Translations under genes and position numbers: made by a program | Notes under the pieces: model-generated | Databases searched by the model: none | Told to the model about the DNA's origin: nothing | What the model saw: only the letters and a program-made list of their open reading frames with translations | Origin: Devosia sp. Root413D1 | Lineage (GTDB): Bacteria > Pseudomonadota > Alphaproteobacteria > Rhizobiales > Devosiaceae | DNA length: 64,000 bases | Reading direction: 5' to 3' | Assembly: GCF_001425235.1 (NCBI RefSeq) | Contig: NZ_LMEA01000013.1 | Span: forward strand, 248,001 to 312,000 | Part shown: positions 1 to 7,769 of the stretch, piece after piece | How positions within the stretch are numbered: the first letter of the stretch is position 1 | Layout: each line of letters opens with the position of its first letter

Positions 1-423
1 GCCTTCGGCTATGACAGCGCCGAAGCGGCGCTCAACGACGGCTTCAAGCCGGACCTGATCTCGTCGGACGTGCACGTCATCGCCGTCGAGGGGCCGGGCT
101 ACGACCTGCTCCACACCATGAGCAAGCTGCTCAATTGCGGCCTGTCTTTGCCCGAAGTGATCGGCATGTCGGCCAACCGCCCGGCGCTCGCCATCCAGAA
201 GCCCGAACTCGGCCACCTCGGCGTCGGCGCCGTCGCCGATATCACGGTGCTGAAGCAGTATGACAGCAACTACGTGTTCCAGGACGTGGTCGGCAAACGC
301 CGCCAGGGGTCGAGCCTGCTGCAGCCGGTGTCGGTGTACCTGGGCGGCAAGCCGATGGAAGTCAGCCGCCGGCCATTCGAGGAGAGTTTTCTCATTGGCG
401 GTCATCATGGGCATGAGCATTAG
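1..423 (+). CDS. Amidohydrolase/deacetylase, dihydroorotase-like (3' end only)
   Basis: The reading frame is open from base 1 and ends at a TAG at 421-423, so only the last 140 residues of a longer metallo-hydrolase are present. The stretch begins AFGYDSAEAAL and contains ISSDVH, which supplies the C-terminal metal-binding Asp and a nearby His of the amidohydrolase superfamily. It also has MSKLLNCGL, ANRPALAI and LGVGAVADITVL, which is the closing beta-sandwich strand typical of the family. This pattern resembles the Atu3266/EF0837 group of dihydroorotase-like deacetylases. The substrate cannot be read from this fragment and the N-terminal HxH metal motif lies outside. It is followed by a large hairpin repeat and then a convergent gene. 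Confidence 0.75.
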   Translation, partial: AFGYDSAEAALNDGFKPDLISSDVHVIAVEGPGYDLLHTMSKLLNCGLSLPEVIGMSANRPALAIQKPELGHLGVGAVADITVLKQYDSNYVFQDVVGKRRQGSSLLQPVSVYLGGKPMEVSRRPFEESFLIGGHHGHEH

Positions 424-441
424 CGGAGTCCGCTGAGGCCG

Positions 442-601
442 GCAGTCGGCGCACCCTCTCCCGCTTGCGGGGGTGGGAGGGGGGTGCCCCACGCACTGAT
501 CGTAAGCGGACGGGGCAACGCCGAAGTATGCGGCACCCCCTCCCACCAGCCTTTCGGCTGGTCCCCCCTCCCCCGTAAACGGGAGAGGGCGCGCCGACTG
601 C
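442..601. repeat. Long GC-rich imperfect hairpin element, family A
   Basis: The outer arms at 442-463 and 580-601 are 22 bases each and pair with a single mismatch; both contain GCAGTCGGCG next to CCCTCTCCCG. Inner arms at about 471-487 and 532-547 (GGTGGGAGGGGG / CCCCCTCCCACC) pair as well. The whole gap between the two convergent genes can therefore fold into one structure. Related copies lie at 11564-11610 and 22146-22355. It could act as a two-way terminator or as a REP-like mobile palindrome. Confidence 0.7.
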
Positions 602-614
602 GAAGGGTGGTGTC

Positions 615-1616
615 TCACCCGATCCTGATCACATTCCCCGTCCGCGCCGACTCCTCGGCCGCCAGCGTCGCCTGCAATGCCGCCGCGGCATCTTCCGGCA
701 CGCCGATCTTCGGCGTCGTGCCGCTCAACGCACAGCCGGTGAAATAGTTGAACTCCTCGCGCAGCGCGCCGCCGCGGACCCCGTCGAACATCGGCCAATA
801 GGTGATGTCGGGCGAGTGCAGCTTGTTGGCATCGACGATGCCGAGCGGCGGGAAGGTGTCCTGGACGTGGATGATGCCTTCGGTGCCGATGATCGACATG
901 CGCTCGTCGATATCGAACGGAGTCTGCGTCGGCATGCACCACACCGTTTCGAGCGTCGCGGTGGCGCCGCCGGCAAAGCGGAACATGGTCTGGCCGATAT
1001 CGGGGTGCTTCAACCCGCGCACGTCGACGGTCTGCGCATAGGCCGAAACGATCCTGTCGCCGGTCAGCCACAGCATGATGTCGGTGTCGTGGATCGCGTC
1101 GCCGACGATCGGGCCGATCTTGTTGAGGATGGTCGGGGTCCAGGCGGCCGGAATGTTCCGGCGCGACGACAGCGCCACCACCTTGCCGATGCGGCCCTCG
1201 GCGATCGCCTGCTTGGCCATGCGGTAGCGCGGATTGAAGCGCACGATATGGCCGATGAACAGGATGCCCTTGGCCCCCTTCGAGGCGGCGATGATCTTGT
1301 TGGCATCCTCGACGGTCGAAGCGATCGGCTTTTCGAGGAACACATGCTTGCCGGCCTTGAGCGCCGCGATCGCCGGCTCGGTGTGCTGGTCCCACATGGT
1401 GCAGATCGACACGGCGTCGATCTCCGGATCGGCGAGCATGTCGTGATAGTCGCGATAGAGCTTCTTGACCCCGAACTTCTCGCCCAGAGCCGTGAGCCGA
1501 TCCTCGGTGCGGGTGCAGAGCGCCGCCAGGTCAAGGTTGGGCACGCCCATGATGGTTTCGGCGTGGATTTCTCCAAACCAGCCGAGCCCGATAATGCCGA
1601 TACGCAGCTTGTCCAA
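615..1616 (-). CDS. Gfo/Idh/MocA family NAD(P)-dependent oxidoreductase
   Basis: This is a 333-residue cytosolic dehydrogenase of the glucose-fructose oxidoreductase/inositol dehydrogenase family. The N-terminal Rossmann fold shows GIIGLGWFG at residues 7-15, and the family EKP motif (catalytic Lys) is at about residue 95. A C-terminal GFO_IDH_MocA domain follows, with GDAIHDTDIMLWL as the likely substrate-binding helix. Length is normal for the family. It lies 37 bases downstream of the SDR gene on the same strand, which suggests a two-step polyol or sugar-acid oxidation pathway with that enzyme. The substrate is not identifiable from sequence; inositol, a deoxy-inosose or a UDP-sugar are all possible. 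Confidence 0.85.
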   Translation of the reverse strand: MDKLRIGIIGLGWFGEIHAETIMGVPNLDLAALCTRTEDRLTALGEKFGVKKLYRDYHDMLADPEIDAVSICTMWDQHTEPAIAALKAGKHVFLEKPIASTVEDANKIIAASKGAKGILFIGHIVRFNPRYRMAKQAIAEGRIGKVVALSSRRNIPAAWTPTILNKIGPIVGDAIHDTDIMLWLTGDRIVSAYAQTVDVRGLKHPDIGQTMFRFAGGATATLETVWCMPTQTPFDIDERMSIIGTEGIIHVQDTFPPLGIVDANKLHSPDITYWPMFDGVRGGALREEFNYFTGCALSGTTPKIGVPEDAAAALQATLAAEESARTGNVIRIG

Positions 1617-1653
1617 AACGACCCCCTCAAATGACGAAGGCTAAATGCCTTGC

Positions 1654-2433
1654 TCAGAAATCCTCGAGCGTCAGCTCGCGCGCCATCACGATGTTGCCCG
1701 AGGTCAGCCCGCAATCAACCGGGATCGCCGCGCCGGTGACAGCGCTTGCCGCATCCGAGGCGAGAAAGGCGATCACCCGGGCCACCTCGTAGGGCTCGAC
1801 GATGCGGCCGAGCGGGTACCAGCGCTCCAGTGTCTTCAAGACGTTCGGATCCTTGGCCTTGCGCTCGTCCCAGACCGGAGTGCGCACCGTGCCGGGCAAC
1901 ACGATATTGGCGCGGATGCCGTAGCGGCCATATTCCTGCGCCAGCGAGCGGGTGAGCGAGATCATCGCCGCCTTCGCGGCGCTGTAGGCCGGGTCGCCCA
2001 AGGCCGCGAGGCCATTGACCGAGCCGACATTGACGATGTTGCCGGAGCGCCGCTCGACCATCTGCGGCAGCACCGCATGGGCGCAGGCATAGGCGCCGCC
2101 GACATTGGCGGCCATGTCCTCGTCCCAGCCGGCCGGGTCGGTCTTTTCGAAGGTGGCGTGGCGCGTGATGCCGGCATTGTTGACGAGGATGTGCACCTCG
2201 CCGAACCGCTTGAACGCCGCGGCCACCGAGGCCGCGTCGGCGATGTCGGCCACCGCCGGCTTCACCGTGATGCCGTCCTTGCCGAGCGTTTCGGCGAGTG
2301 CGTGCACCCTGTCGTTGCGATCGAGCGCCGCGATGGTCGCGCCCTCTTCGCCGAAGAAGCGGCAGAGCCACTGGCCGATGCCGCCTGCCGCGCCGGTGAT
2401 GGCGATGGTCTTGCCGGTGAATGCGGCGGTCAT
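1654..2433 (-). CDS. Short-chain dehydrogenase/reductase (SDR)
   Basis: This is a classical SDR of 259 residues. I place the start at 2433 because an AAGGAG ribosome binding site lies seven bases upstream; the frame is open further upstream but that part runs into the repeat at 2488-2564. The cofactor motif TGAAGGIG is near residue 13, NNAG is present in the middle, and a catalytic Ser plus YSAAK form the active site. The C-terminal pattern (SDAASAVTGAAIPVDCGLT) is typical of FabG-like sugar or polyol dehydrogenases. It is in the same orientation as the Gfo/Idh/MocA gene downstream and the VOC gene upstream, so a shared catabolic operon is likely. The substrate is unknown. Confidence 0.88.
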   Translation of the reverse strand: MTAAFTGKTIAITGAAGGIGQWLCRFFGEEGATIAALDRNDRVHALAETLGKDGITVKPAVADIADAASVAAAFKRFGEVHILVNNAGITRHATFEKTDPAGWDEDMAANVGGAYACAHAVLPQMVERRSGNIVNVGSVNGLAALGDPAYSAAKAAMISLTRSLAQEYGRYGIRANIVLPGTVRTPVWDERKAKDPNVLKTLERWYPLGRIVEPYEVARVIAFLASDAASAVTGAAIPVDCGLTSGNIVMARELTLEDF

Positions 2434-2487
2434 GTTTGCTCCTTCAACGATCCATCGGTGTAACAGGCGATCCCCCACCCACCGGAT

Positions 2488-2564
2488 GTCATCCCAGCGA
2501 AAGCTGGGACCCAAGCCACCACTTGCGCTGCGGATAGTTGGGTCCCAGCTTTCGCTGGGATGAC
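2488..2564. repeat. Inverted repeat of the GTCATCCCAGCGAAAGCTGGGA family (family B)
   Basis: Two perfect 25-base arms (2488-2512 and 2540-2564) carry CCCAGCGAAAGCTGGGA, which is itself a short hairpin, around a 27-base loop. A second copy sits at 7661-7737 and a fragment, AGCGAAAGCTGG, at about 61036. This palindrome is known to me as a dispersed intergenic REP-type repeat in alphaproteobacteria. Here it lies between the VOC gene and the SDR gene and may attenuate transcription or stabilise mRNA ends. Confidence 0.85.
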
Positions 2565-2602
2565 GCCGAGTTTGTGGTGCAGTTTGATGCCAACCGACAC
2601 CC

Positions 2603-2950
2603 TCAACTTCCGAACCACCCGTCCTTGAGGTAGCGCATGTACTCGAACACCATGCCGTGCTTCTTGACGAACACCACTTCGAGGAAATCGCCGACGATGA
2701 ATGGCGGGATCAGGATCTCGACGCCAGGCGCCGCGAGATGCGGCGCGAGGTCATCGACCCGATAGGCGACATGCGGGTTGTCGCGCACTTCGGCCGGCAC
2801 TGTACTGTCCGGCTCGTAGCGCAGGAACTCGATATGCTCGGGGTGATGGCGCGGATTAGTGACCCAGATGCGGCTCGCCTCGACCCAGTCCTCGCTGGGC
2901 TGAGGCACCGTCGTCGTGATCCCCACATGGTCGAACTCGAACGTCGACAT
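2603..2950 (-). CDS. VOC (glyoxalase/bleomycin-resistance fold) small protein
   Basis: This 115-residue protein opens with FDHVGI, the usual first strand of a vicinal oxygen chelate domain with a putative His metal ligand at residue 8. It continues with HIEFLRYEP, HVAYRVDDL and a closing GMVFEYMRYL. That is a single beta-alpha-beta-beta-beta module pair, so an active site would need a compact form or a dimer. The start is supported by an AGGGGGA ribosome binding site. It is the promoter-proximal gene of the leftward operon and diverges from the RpiR regulator at 3183. An isomerase or epimerase role on a small keto compound is plausible but unproven. Confidence 0.7.
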   Translation of the reverse strand: MSTFEFDHVGITTTVPQPSEDWVEASRIWVTNPRHHPEHIEFLRYEPDSTVPAEVRDNPHVAYRVDDLAPHLAAPGVEILIPPFIVGDFLEVVFVKKHGMVFEYMRYLKDGWFGS

Positions 2951-3111
2951 GGCGATGTTCCCCCTGCCTAACTCCCCAACTCTGAAATCATGTTACAGAA
3001 CCGAAAAGCTCGCAACTGGATTCTGTGCCGGTCGCCAAAAGTCTGAAGCAAAACAGGCTCCCCGCGATCGAAGGGGTCTCACACACCGCGCGCAGGCGTT
3101 CCACACTGTGG

Positions 3112-3128
3112 ATCGATCGACGATCGAT
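3112..3128. promoter_or_regulatory. Perfect 17-base palindrome, candidate RpiR operator
   Basis: ATCGATCGACGATCGAT at 3112-3128 is perfectly symmetric around its central base. It lies in the 232-base divergent region between the VOC operon (start 2950) and the RpiR gene (start 3183). A TGTAAT at 3151-3156 could be a -10 element for the RpiR gene, but I see no convincing -35. Assignment as an operator rests on position and symmetry only. Confidence 0.4.
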
Positions 3129-3182
3129 CTGGTCACCTCCGGCGCAATACTGTAATTGAATTTCACCATCGGAGCGATCGAC

Positions 3183-4127
3183 ATGCAGAGGCGCCGCGCC
3201 GCGAGGACCGAGAACGAAGAACCCGCCATCGACATCGTCTCGCGCATCCAGCGGGCCGAGCCCGAGCTGTCGCCGGCCGAGCGACAGGTGGCAGCGGCGG
3301 TGCAGCTCGATTTCGAGGCGGCAACCCGGCTGACCATCGCCGATCTCGCGGCCAAAGCCGGGGTCAGCCAGCCGACGGTCACCCGCTTCTGCCGCTCGGT
3401 CGGCTGCGCCTCGTTCAACGATTTCAAGATCAGCCTCGCCAGCACCATGACGGTGGCGGCGGTCTATCTCCGCTCCGACCGGGTGTTCTCCGACGATATC
3501 GGCCAGCTCGCCCAATCGGTGATGCTGCGCGCCGCCAATGCGGTGCAGGCCTGCCTCGAGCAGCTCGATACCGCCGCTGTCGGCCGCGCCATCGACGCCA
3601 TCGCCGAGGGGCGCCGGCTCGACATTTACGGCCAGGGCGGCGGCTCGGCGGTGATGGCCGAGGACGCCAAGCTGCGGCTGTTCCGGCTCGGCATTCCGGT
3701 CGCCGCCTATACCGACGGACACCAGCAGCGTATGTCGGCCTCGACCCTGCAGCCGGGGGATGTGGCCTTCGCCATCTCCAACAGTGGACAATCGAAAGCC
3801 GTGGTCGAGGCGATCCAGATCGCCGCCTCGTTCGGCGCCACCACCATCGCCTTGACCCGCCCGGGCTCCCCGCTGGCCAAGGCCGCCGGCATCGTCATTC
3901 CCATCGTCATCCCCGAGGATGACAATGTGCTGGTGCCGACGCCGTCGCGCTATGCCCATATGGCGGTGATCGACACCATCGCCTCGGGCGTGGCGCAGAA
4001 GCTCGGCGCGCGTGGCCGCGAAGCTTTGCGCCGGGTGCGCTACACCCTCACCGCCATTGGCGTCGCCATCCCGACCCCGTCGACCGATCCAACCAAGCTG
4101 ATGCAGACGCTGAAGCCGCACGAGTAG
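3183..4127 (+). CDS. MurR/RpiR family transcriptional regulator
   Basis: This is a 314-residue regulator. The N-terminal HTH_6 domain (about residues 15-95) contains LTIADLAAKAGVSQPTVTRF, which is the recognition helix region. The C-terminal SIS domain (about 125-265) contains IYGQGGGSAVMAEDAKLRL and AFAISNSGQSKAVVEA, the usual sugar-phosphate pocket. I prefer the ATG at 3183 with GGAG at 3171-3174 over the TTG at 3156. It is divergent from the dehydrogenase/VOC operon, which it most likely represses until a phosphorylated sugar or related ligand appears. Its stop codon lies inside a tandem duplication (4103-4196). Confidence 0.88.
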   Translation: MQRRRAARTENEEPAIDIVSRIQRAEPELSPAERQVAAAVQLDFEAATRLTIADLAAKAGVSQPTVTRFCRSVGCASFNDFKISLASTMTVAAVYLRSDRVFSDDIGQLAQSVMLRAANAVQACLEQLDTAAVGRAIDAIAEGRRLDIYGQGGGSAVMAEDAKLRLFRLGIPVAAYTDGHQQRMSASTLQPGDVAFAISNSGQSKAVVEAIQIAASFGATTIALTRPGSPLAKAAGIVIPIVIPEDDNVLVPTPSRYAHMAVIDTIASGVAQKLGARGREALRRVRYTLTAIGVAIPTPSTDPTKLMQTLKPHE

Positions 4128-4196
4128 CGGCTCGGCGGCGTTGCCGCTAGCAGACGCTGAAGCCGCACGAGTAGCGGCTCGGCGGCGTTGTCGCTA
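4103..4196 (+). repeat. 47-base tandem duplication over the RpiR stop codon
   Basis: Bases 4103-4149 are repeated immediately at 4150-4196 with one difference (GTTGCCGCTA versus GTTGTCGCTA). The unit holds the last eight codons and stop of the regulator plus 22 bases of downstream sequence. The second copy is non-coding because the first stop at 4125-4127 is used. This looks like a recent replication-slippage event. Confidence 0.9.
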
Positions 4197-4225
4197 TGGT
4201 GCGCCCGCACCATATGTGAGGCCTG

Positions 4226-5617
4226 ATGTTCCTCTCGGTTTTCGACGTCTTCAAGATCGGTATCGGGCCATCGAGTTCGCATACCATGGGGCCGATGACG
4301 GCCGCCAGCCGGTTCCTCGACGAGCTCCGTACCGGCGATTGGCCGCGGCCGCGCCACGCCGTGGTGACGTCGCTGAAGGCGAGCCTCCACGGCTCCTTGG
4401 CCTTCACCGGGGTCGGCCACGGCACCGGCCGCGCCGTGGTGCTGGGGCTTTGCGGCTACGCCCCCGACAGCGTCGACCCCGACCGGATCGATGCGATCGT
4501 CACCGGGGTCGAGGCCGAGGGCATGGTGCATCCCGAGGGACACCCGGCCTACCGGTTCCGGCCGGCGCTCGACCTGATCTACGACAAAAAGGAGCGGCTG
4601 CCCGGCCATACCAACGGGCTGCAGTTCTATGCCTATGATGCCGACGGCGCGCTGCTGCTGCGGCGGGTCTACTACTCGATTGGCGGCGGCTTCGTCGTCA
4701 GCGAAGCGGAGCTGGCGCGCGGCGAGCTGAAGACCGATACCGCGGACGTCCCCTACCCCTTTGGCGATGCCGCTCAGATGCTGGCCATGGCCCGCGATTC
4801 CGGCCTCTCCATTGCCCAGATGAAGCGCGCCAACGAGGAAGCGCGGATCGGGCGCCGGGGGCTCGAACAGGGACTCGACCGGCTCTGGGCTGCGATGGAT
4901 GGCTGCATCGAGCGGGGCCTCAGGACCGACGGCATCATGCCCGGCGGGCTCAACGTCAGCCGCCGCGCCAAGGCGATCCACCAACAACTGCAGACGGCCT
5001 GGCAGCGCAACGAACTCGGCCCACTTGCCGGCAATGACTGGCTCAGCGTCTTCGCCATGGCGGTGAACGAAGAGAATGCCGCCGGCAGCCGGGTGGTGAC
5101 CGCACCGACCAATGGCGCCGCCGGCGTCATCCCCTCGGTGCTGAAATACCACCAGCAGTTCGAGGCCGGCGCCTCACGCGCCAGCATCCATGACATGCTG
5201 CTGACCGCCGCCGCCATCGGCGGCATCATCAAGCATAATGCCTCGATCTCCGGCGCCGAGGTCGGCTGCCAGGGCGAGGTCGGCTCGGCCTCGGCCATGG
5301 CCGCGGCAGCACTTTGCGCCGCCATGGGCGGCACCCCGGCGCAGGTGGAGAATGCCGCCGAGATCGCGCTCGAACATCACCTGGGAATGACCTGCGACCC
5401 GGTCGCCGGGCTGGTGCAGATCCCCTGCATCGAACGCAACGCCTTCGGCGCGGTCAAAGCCGTGACTGCCGCCTCGCTGGCGATGAAGGGCGACGGCACC
5501 CACAAGGTGTCGCTCGATGTCTGCGTCGAGACCATGCGGCAGACCGGTGAAGACATGTCCGAGCGCTACAAGGAAACCAGCCAGGGCGGCCTTGCCGTCA
5601 ACGTCCCGGCCTGCTGA
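4226..5617 (+). CDS. sdaA: L-serine ammonia-lyase (iron-sulfur)
   Basis: This 463-residue single-chain enzyme deaminates L-serine to pyruvate and ammonia. The beta domain begins immediately with FDVFKIGIGPSSSHTMGPM, the family signature. The alpha domain carries cysteines in AEVGCQGEVGSASAM, MTCDPVAGLVQIPC and the C-terminal VNVPAC, which fit the [4Fe-4S] ligands and the C-terminal tail Cys that occupies the active site in the bacterial enzyme. Length matches SdaA/TdcG proteins. It is followed with a one-base TGATG overlap by a small conserved protein, so the two are probably translationally coupled. It sits downstream of the RpiR gene but after the tandem duplication, so co-transcription is uncertain. 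Confidence 0.95.
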   Translation: MFLSVFDVFKIGIGPSSSHTMGPMTAASRFLDELRTGDWPRPRHAVVTSLKASLHGSLAFTGVGHGTGRAVVLGLCGYAPDSVDPDRIDAIVTGVEAEGMVHPEGHPAYRFRPALDLIYDKKERLPGHTNGLQFYAYDADGALLLRRVYYSIGGGFVVSEAELARGELKTDTADVPYPFGDAAQMLAMARDSGLSIAQMKRANEEARIGRRGLEQGLDRLWAAMDGCIERGLRTDGIMPGGLNVSRRAKAIHQQLQTAWQRNELGPLAGNDWLSVFAMAVNEENAAGSRVVTAPTNGAAGVIPSVLKYHQQFEAGASRASIHDMLLTAAAIGGIIKHNASISGAEVGCQGEVGSASAMAAAALCAAMGGTPAQVENAAEIALEHHLGMTCDPVAGLVQIPCIERNAFGAVKAVTAASLAMKGDGTHKVSLDVCVETMRQTGEDMSERYKETSQGGLAVNVPAC

Positions 5618-5958
5618 TGCCCAGCCCGACTTACGAGCTGTTCCGCGAGGCCATGGCGGCGAGGCAGCAGATCGTCTGCACCTATAATGGCCATCGCCGC
5701 GAAGTCTGCGCGGTGATCCTCGGGCACACACGCGGCGAGGAGAAGGCGCTCACCTACCAGTTCGGCGGCGACACCAGCAGCGTGCTGCCGGCAGGCGGCG
5801 AGTGGCGCTGCCTCACCCTCAGCAAGGTCAGCGACGTCGAGCTGCGCGATGGTCCATGGCTCAGCGGCGGCAGCCACTCCGCTTCACAGTCCTGCGTCGA
5901 GAGTGTCGATTTCGACGTCAATCCCGACAGCCCCTACTCCCCGAAGCATCGACTTTAG
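5617..5958 (+). CDS. Small conserved protein of unknown function, coupled to sdaA
   Basis: The 113-residue protein has a compact N-terminal part (RQQIVCTYNGHRREVCAVILGHT) that reads like a strand-turn-strand module of the WYL/SH3-like type, then EKALTYQFGG, GGEWRCLTL and VDFDVNP near the C-terminus. I do not recognise a catalytic motif, signal peptide or membrane segment. Similar short proteins occur in rhizobial genomes, from memory, without an assigned function. The ATG overlaps the sdaA stop (TGATG), which suggests co-translation and a possible role in serine lyase control or cluster protection, but that is inference. Confidence 0.65.
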   Translation: MPSPTYELFREAMAARQQIVCTYNGHRREVCAVILGHTRGEEKALTYQFGGDTSSVLPAGGEWRCLTLSKVSDVELRDGPWLSGGSHSASQSCVESVDFDVNPDSPYSPKHRL

Positions 5959-6003
5959 GGCATCAATGCTCCCGTCTTTTCGGAAAGCCCCAAGCTGCCA
6001 CAA

Positions 6004-7554
6004 GTGACCGACCGCCCCAACATCCTGTTGATCTGCGCCGACCAGTGGCGTGGCGATTGCATTTCGGCGCTCGGGCACCAGAACGCCAAGACGCCCAACC
6101 TCGATGCCCTGATGGCTGATGCGGTGACCTTTACCCGGCATTTCGGCCAGTGCACGCCCTGCGGCCCATCGCGCACCAGCCTCCTCACCGGGCAGTATCT
6201 GATGAACCACCGCTCGGGGCGGAACGGCACGCCACTCGATCGGCGCCACACCAATATCGCGCTCGAGGCGCGCAAGGCCGGCTATGATCCGGCTTTGTTC
6301 GGCTATACCGACACCACGCCAGATCCGCGCGGCCTCCACCCCAACGACCCGGCGCTGGCCGCCTATGACGAAGGGGTGATGCCGGGATTTTCGACCCCGC
6401 TGCATCTGCCCGAAGATATGGACCAGTGGGTCTCGGACCTGATCGCCAAAGGCTATGATCTCCCCGGTGGCCGCGCCGATGTCTTCCGCCCGCGAAAGGG
6501 CTTCGAAAAGCCGGCCCATCGTGGCTTCCGCTACATCCCCACCGTCTTCAAGGCCGAGGAGAGCGAGACGGCTTTCCTCACCGACGAGTTCCTCAAGTGG
6601 CTCTTGGTGCGACGCGACAAGCCGTGGTTCGCGCATTTCGTCTTCTACCGCCCGCACCCGCCGCTGATCGCGCCTGAGCCCTATAACGGCCTGGTGCACC
6701 CCGCCGATGTCGAGTTTCCCGTGCGTGCCGCGACGCCGGGCGAAGAGGGCAAGCAGCACCCGCTGCTCGATTACGCCATCAGCACGCTCCGCCAGCCCAG
6801 CACCTATGACGAGCACAACCCGCAGGATCTGGTCGCCGCCGACGAGCTCGAGATCCGCCAGATGCGGGCGACCTATTACGGGCTGATCGCCGAAGTCGAT
6901 GCGCAGCTCGGCCGCATCGTCCAGCATCTGAAGGACACCGGCCAGTATGACCGCACGCTGATCATCGTCACCTCCGATCACGGCGAGGTGCTGGGCGAGC
7001 ACTATGTCTGGGGCAAGGAAATCTACTTCGATGCGGCCTTCCACCTGCCGCTGGTGATCCGCGACCCGCGGCCCGAGGCCGACGCGGCGCGCGGCCGGCG
7101 CGTCACCGAGTTCACCCAGGCGATCGACGTGATGCCGACGGTCCTCGACTGGCTCGGGCTCGACACTCCGCGCAGCTGCGACGGCGCGTCGCTACTGCCG
7201 TTCCTGCGCGGCGAGACCCCGCCCGATTGGCGCAACGCGGTGTATTTCGAGCACGACTTCCGCGACGTCCGTACCCAGAAGCCGGAAACCGCGCTCGGCA
7301 TCGCCTCCGACCAATGCGCCTATGCGGCGATCCGCGACGACAAGTTCAAATACGTCCACTTCGCCGCCCTGCCGCCACTGCTGTTCGACATCGCCAACGA
7401 CCCGCACGAGCAGTTGAACCTAGCCAACGACCCGGCTTACACCGAGGTGGCGCTCGACTACGCCCGCAAGATGCTCGACTGGCGGCTGAGCTCGGGCGAG
7501 CGCGAGCTGACCAACATGTCGGTGGGCGCGGGCGGGCTGTTTGTGCGGAAGTAG
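6004..7554 (+). CDS. Sulfatase / phosphonate monoester hydrolase family enzyme
   Basis: This 516-residue protein of the alkaline-phosphatase superfamily has the N-terminal metal motif NILLICADQWR with DQ, then CTPCGPSRTSLLTG. In CGPSR, Cys53 is the residue expected to be converted to formylglycine. Further metal ligands appear in VTSDHGEVLGEH. There is no signal peptide, so it probably acts in the cytosol on an imported sulfate, phosphonate or phosphate ester. I use the GTG at 6004, because MTDRPNIL is the normal family start; no strong ribosome binding site is seen. It stands alone downstream of the sdaA pair. Sulfatase versus phosphodiester/phosphonate hydrolase activity cannot be decided from the sequence. 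Confidence 0.87.
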   Translation: MTDRPNILLICADQWRGDCISALGHQNAKTPNLDALMADAVTFTRHFGQCTPCGPSRTSLLTGQYLMNHRSGRNGTPLDRRHTNIALEARKAGYDPALFGYTDTTPDPRGLHPNDPALAAYDEGVMPGFSTPLHLPEDMDQWVSDLIAKGYDLPGGRADVFRPRKGFEKPAHRGFRYIPTVFKAEESETAFLTDEFLKWLLVRRDKPWFAHFVFYRPHPPLIAPEPYNGLVHPADVEFPVRAATPGEEGKQHPLLDYAISTLRQPSTYDEHNPQDLVAADELEIRQMRATYYGLIAEVDAQLGRIVQHLKDTGQYDRTLIIVTSDHGEVLGEHYVWGKEIYFDAAFHLPLVIRDPRPEADAARGRRVTEFTQAIDVMPTVLDWLGLDTPRSCDGASLLPFLRGETPPDWRNAVYFEHDFRDVRTQKPETALGIASDQCAYAAIRDDKFKYVHFAALPPLLFDIANDPHEQLNLANDPAYTEVALDYARKMLDWRLSSGERELTNMSVGAGGLFVRK

Positions 7555-7660
7555 GAGGGCGTCACGGCTGACGGGTCTACCCCGTGCAAGGAAGCGGACC
7601 AACGGGATGCTCTGTTGACCGCCCTGCGCGTTTGCCGCGGCCTCGCCTTCCCCACCGGCT

Positions 7661-7737
7661 GTCATCCCAGCGAAAGCTGGACCCAGCTCGCAGCCCGCGC
7701 CAGCCGATAGATGGGTCCCAGCTTTCGCTGGGACGAC
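7661..7737. repeat. Second copy of the family B inverted repeat
   Basis: Arms at 7661-7683 (GTCATCCCAGCGAAAGCTGG) and 7713-7737 (CCCAGCTTTCGCTGGGACGAC) match the element at 2488-2564 with a one-base deletion and a substitution. It fills the gap between the convergent sulfatase and Cds1-like genes and could serve both as a terminator. Confidence 0.8.
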
Positions 7738-7769
7738 ATCGAGTGGGTGGAGCGAACGGTGCCTTCAGC

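Noticed and set aside
3156-3182. TTG start for the RpiR gene
   Set aside because: The ATG at 3183 has a GGAG at good spacing and the nine extra residues have no family support.
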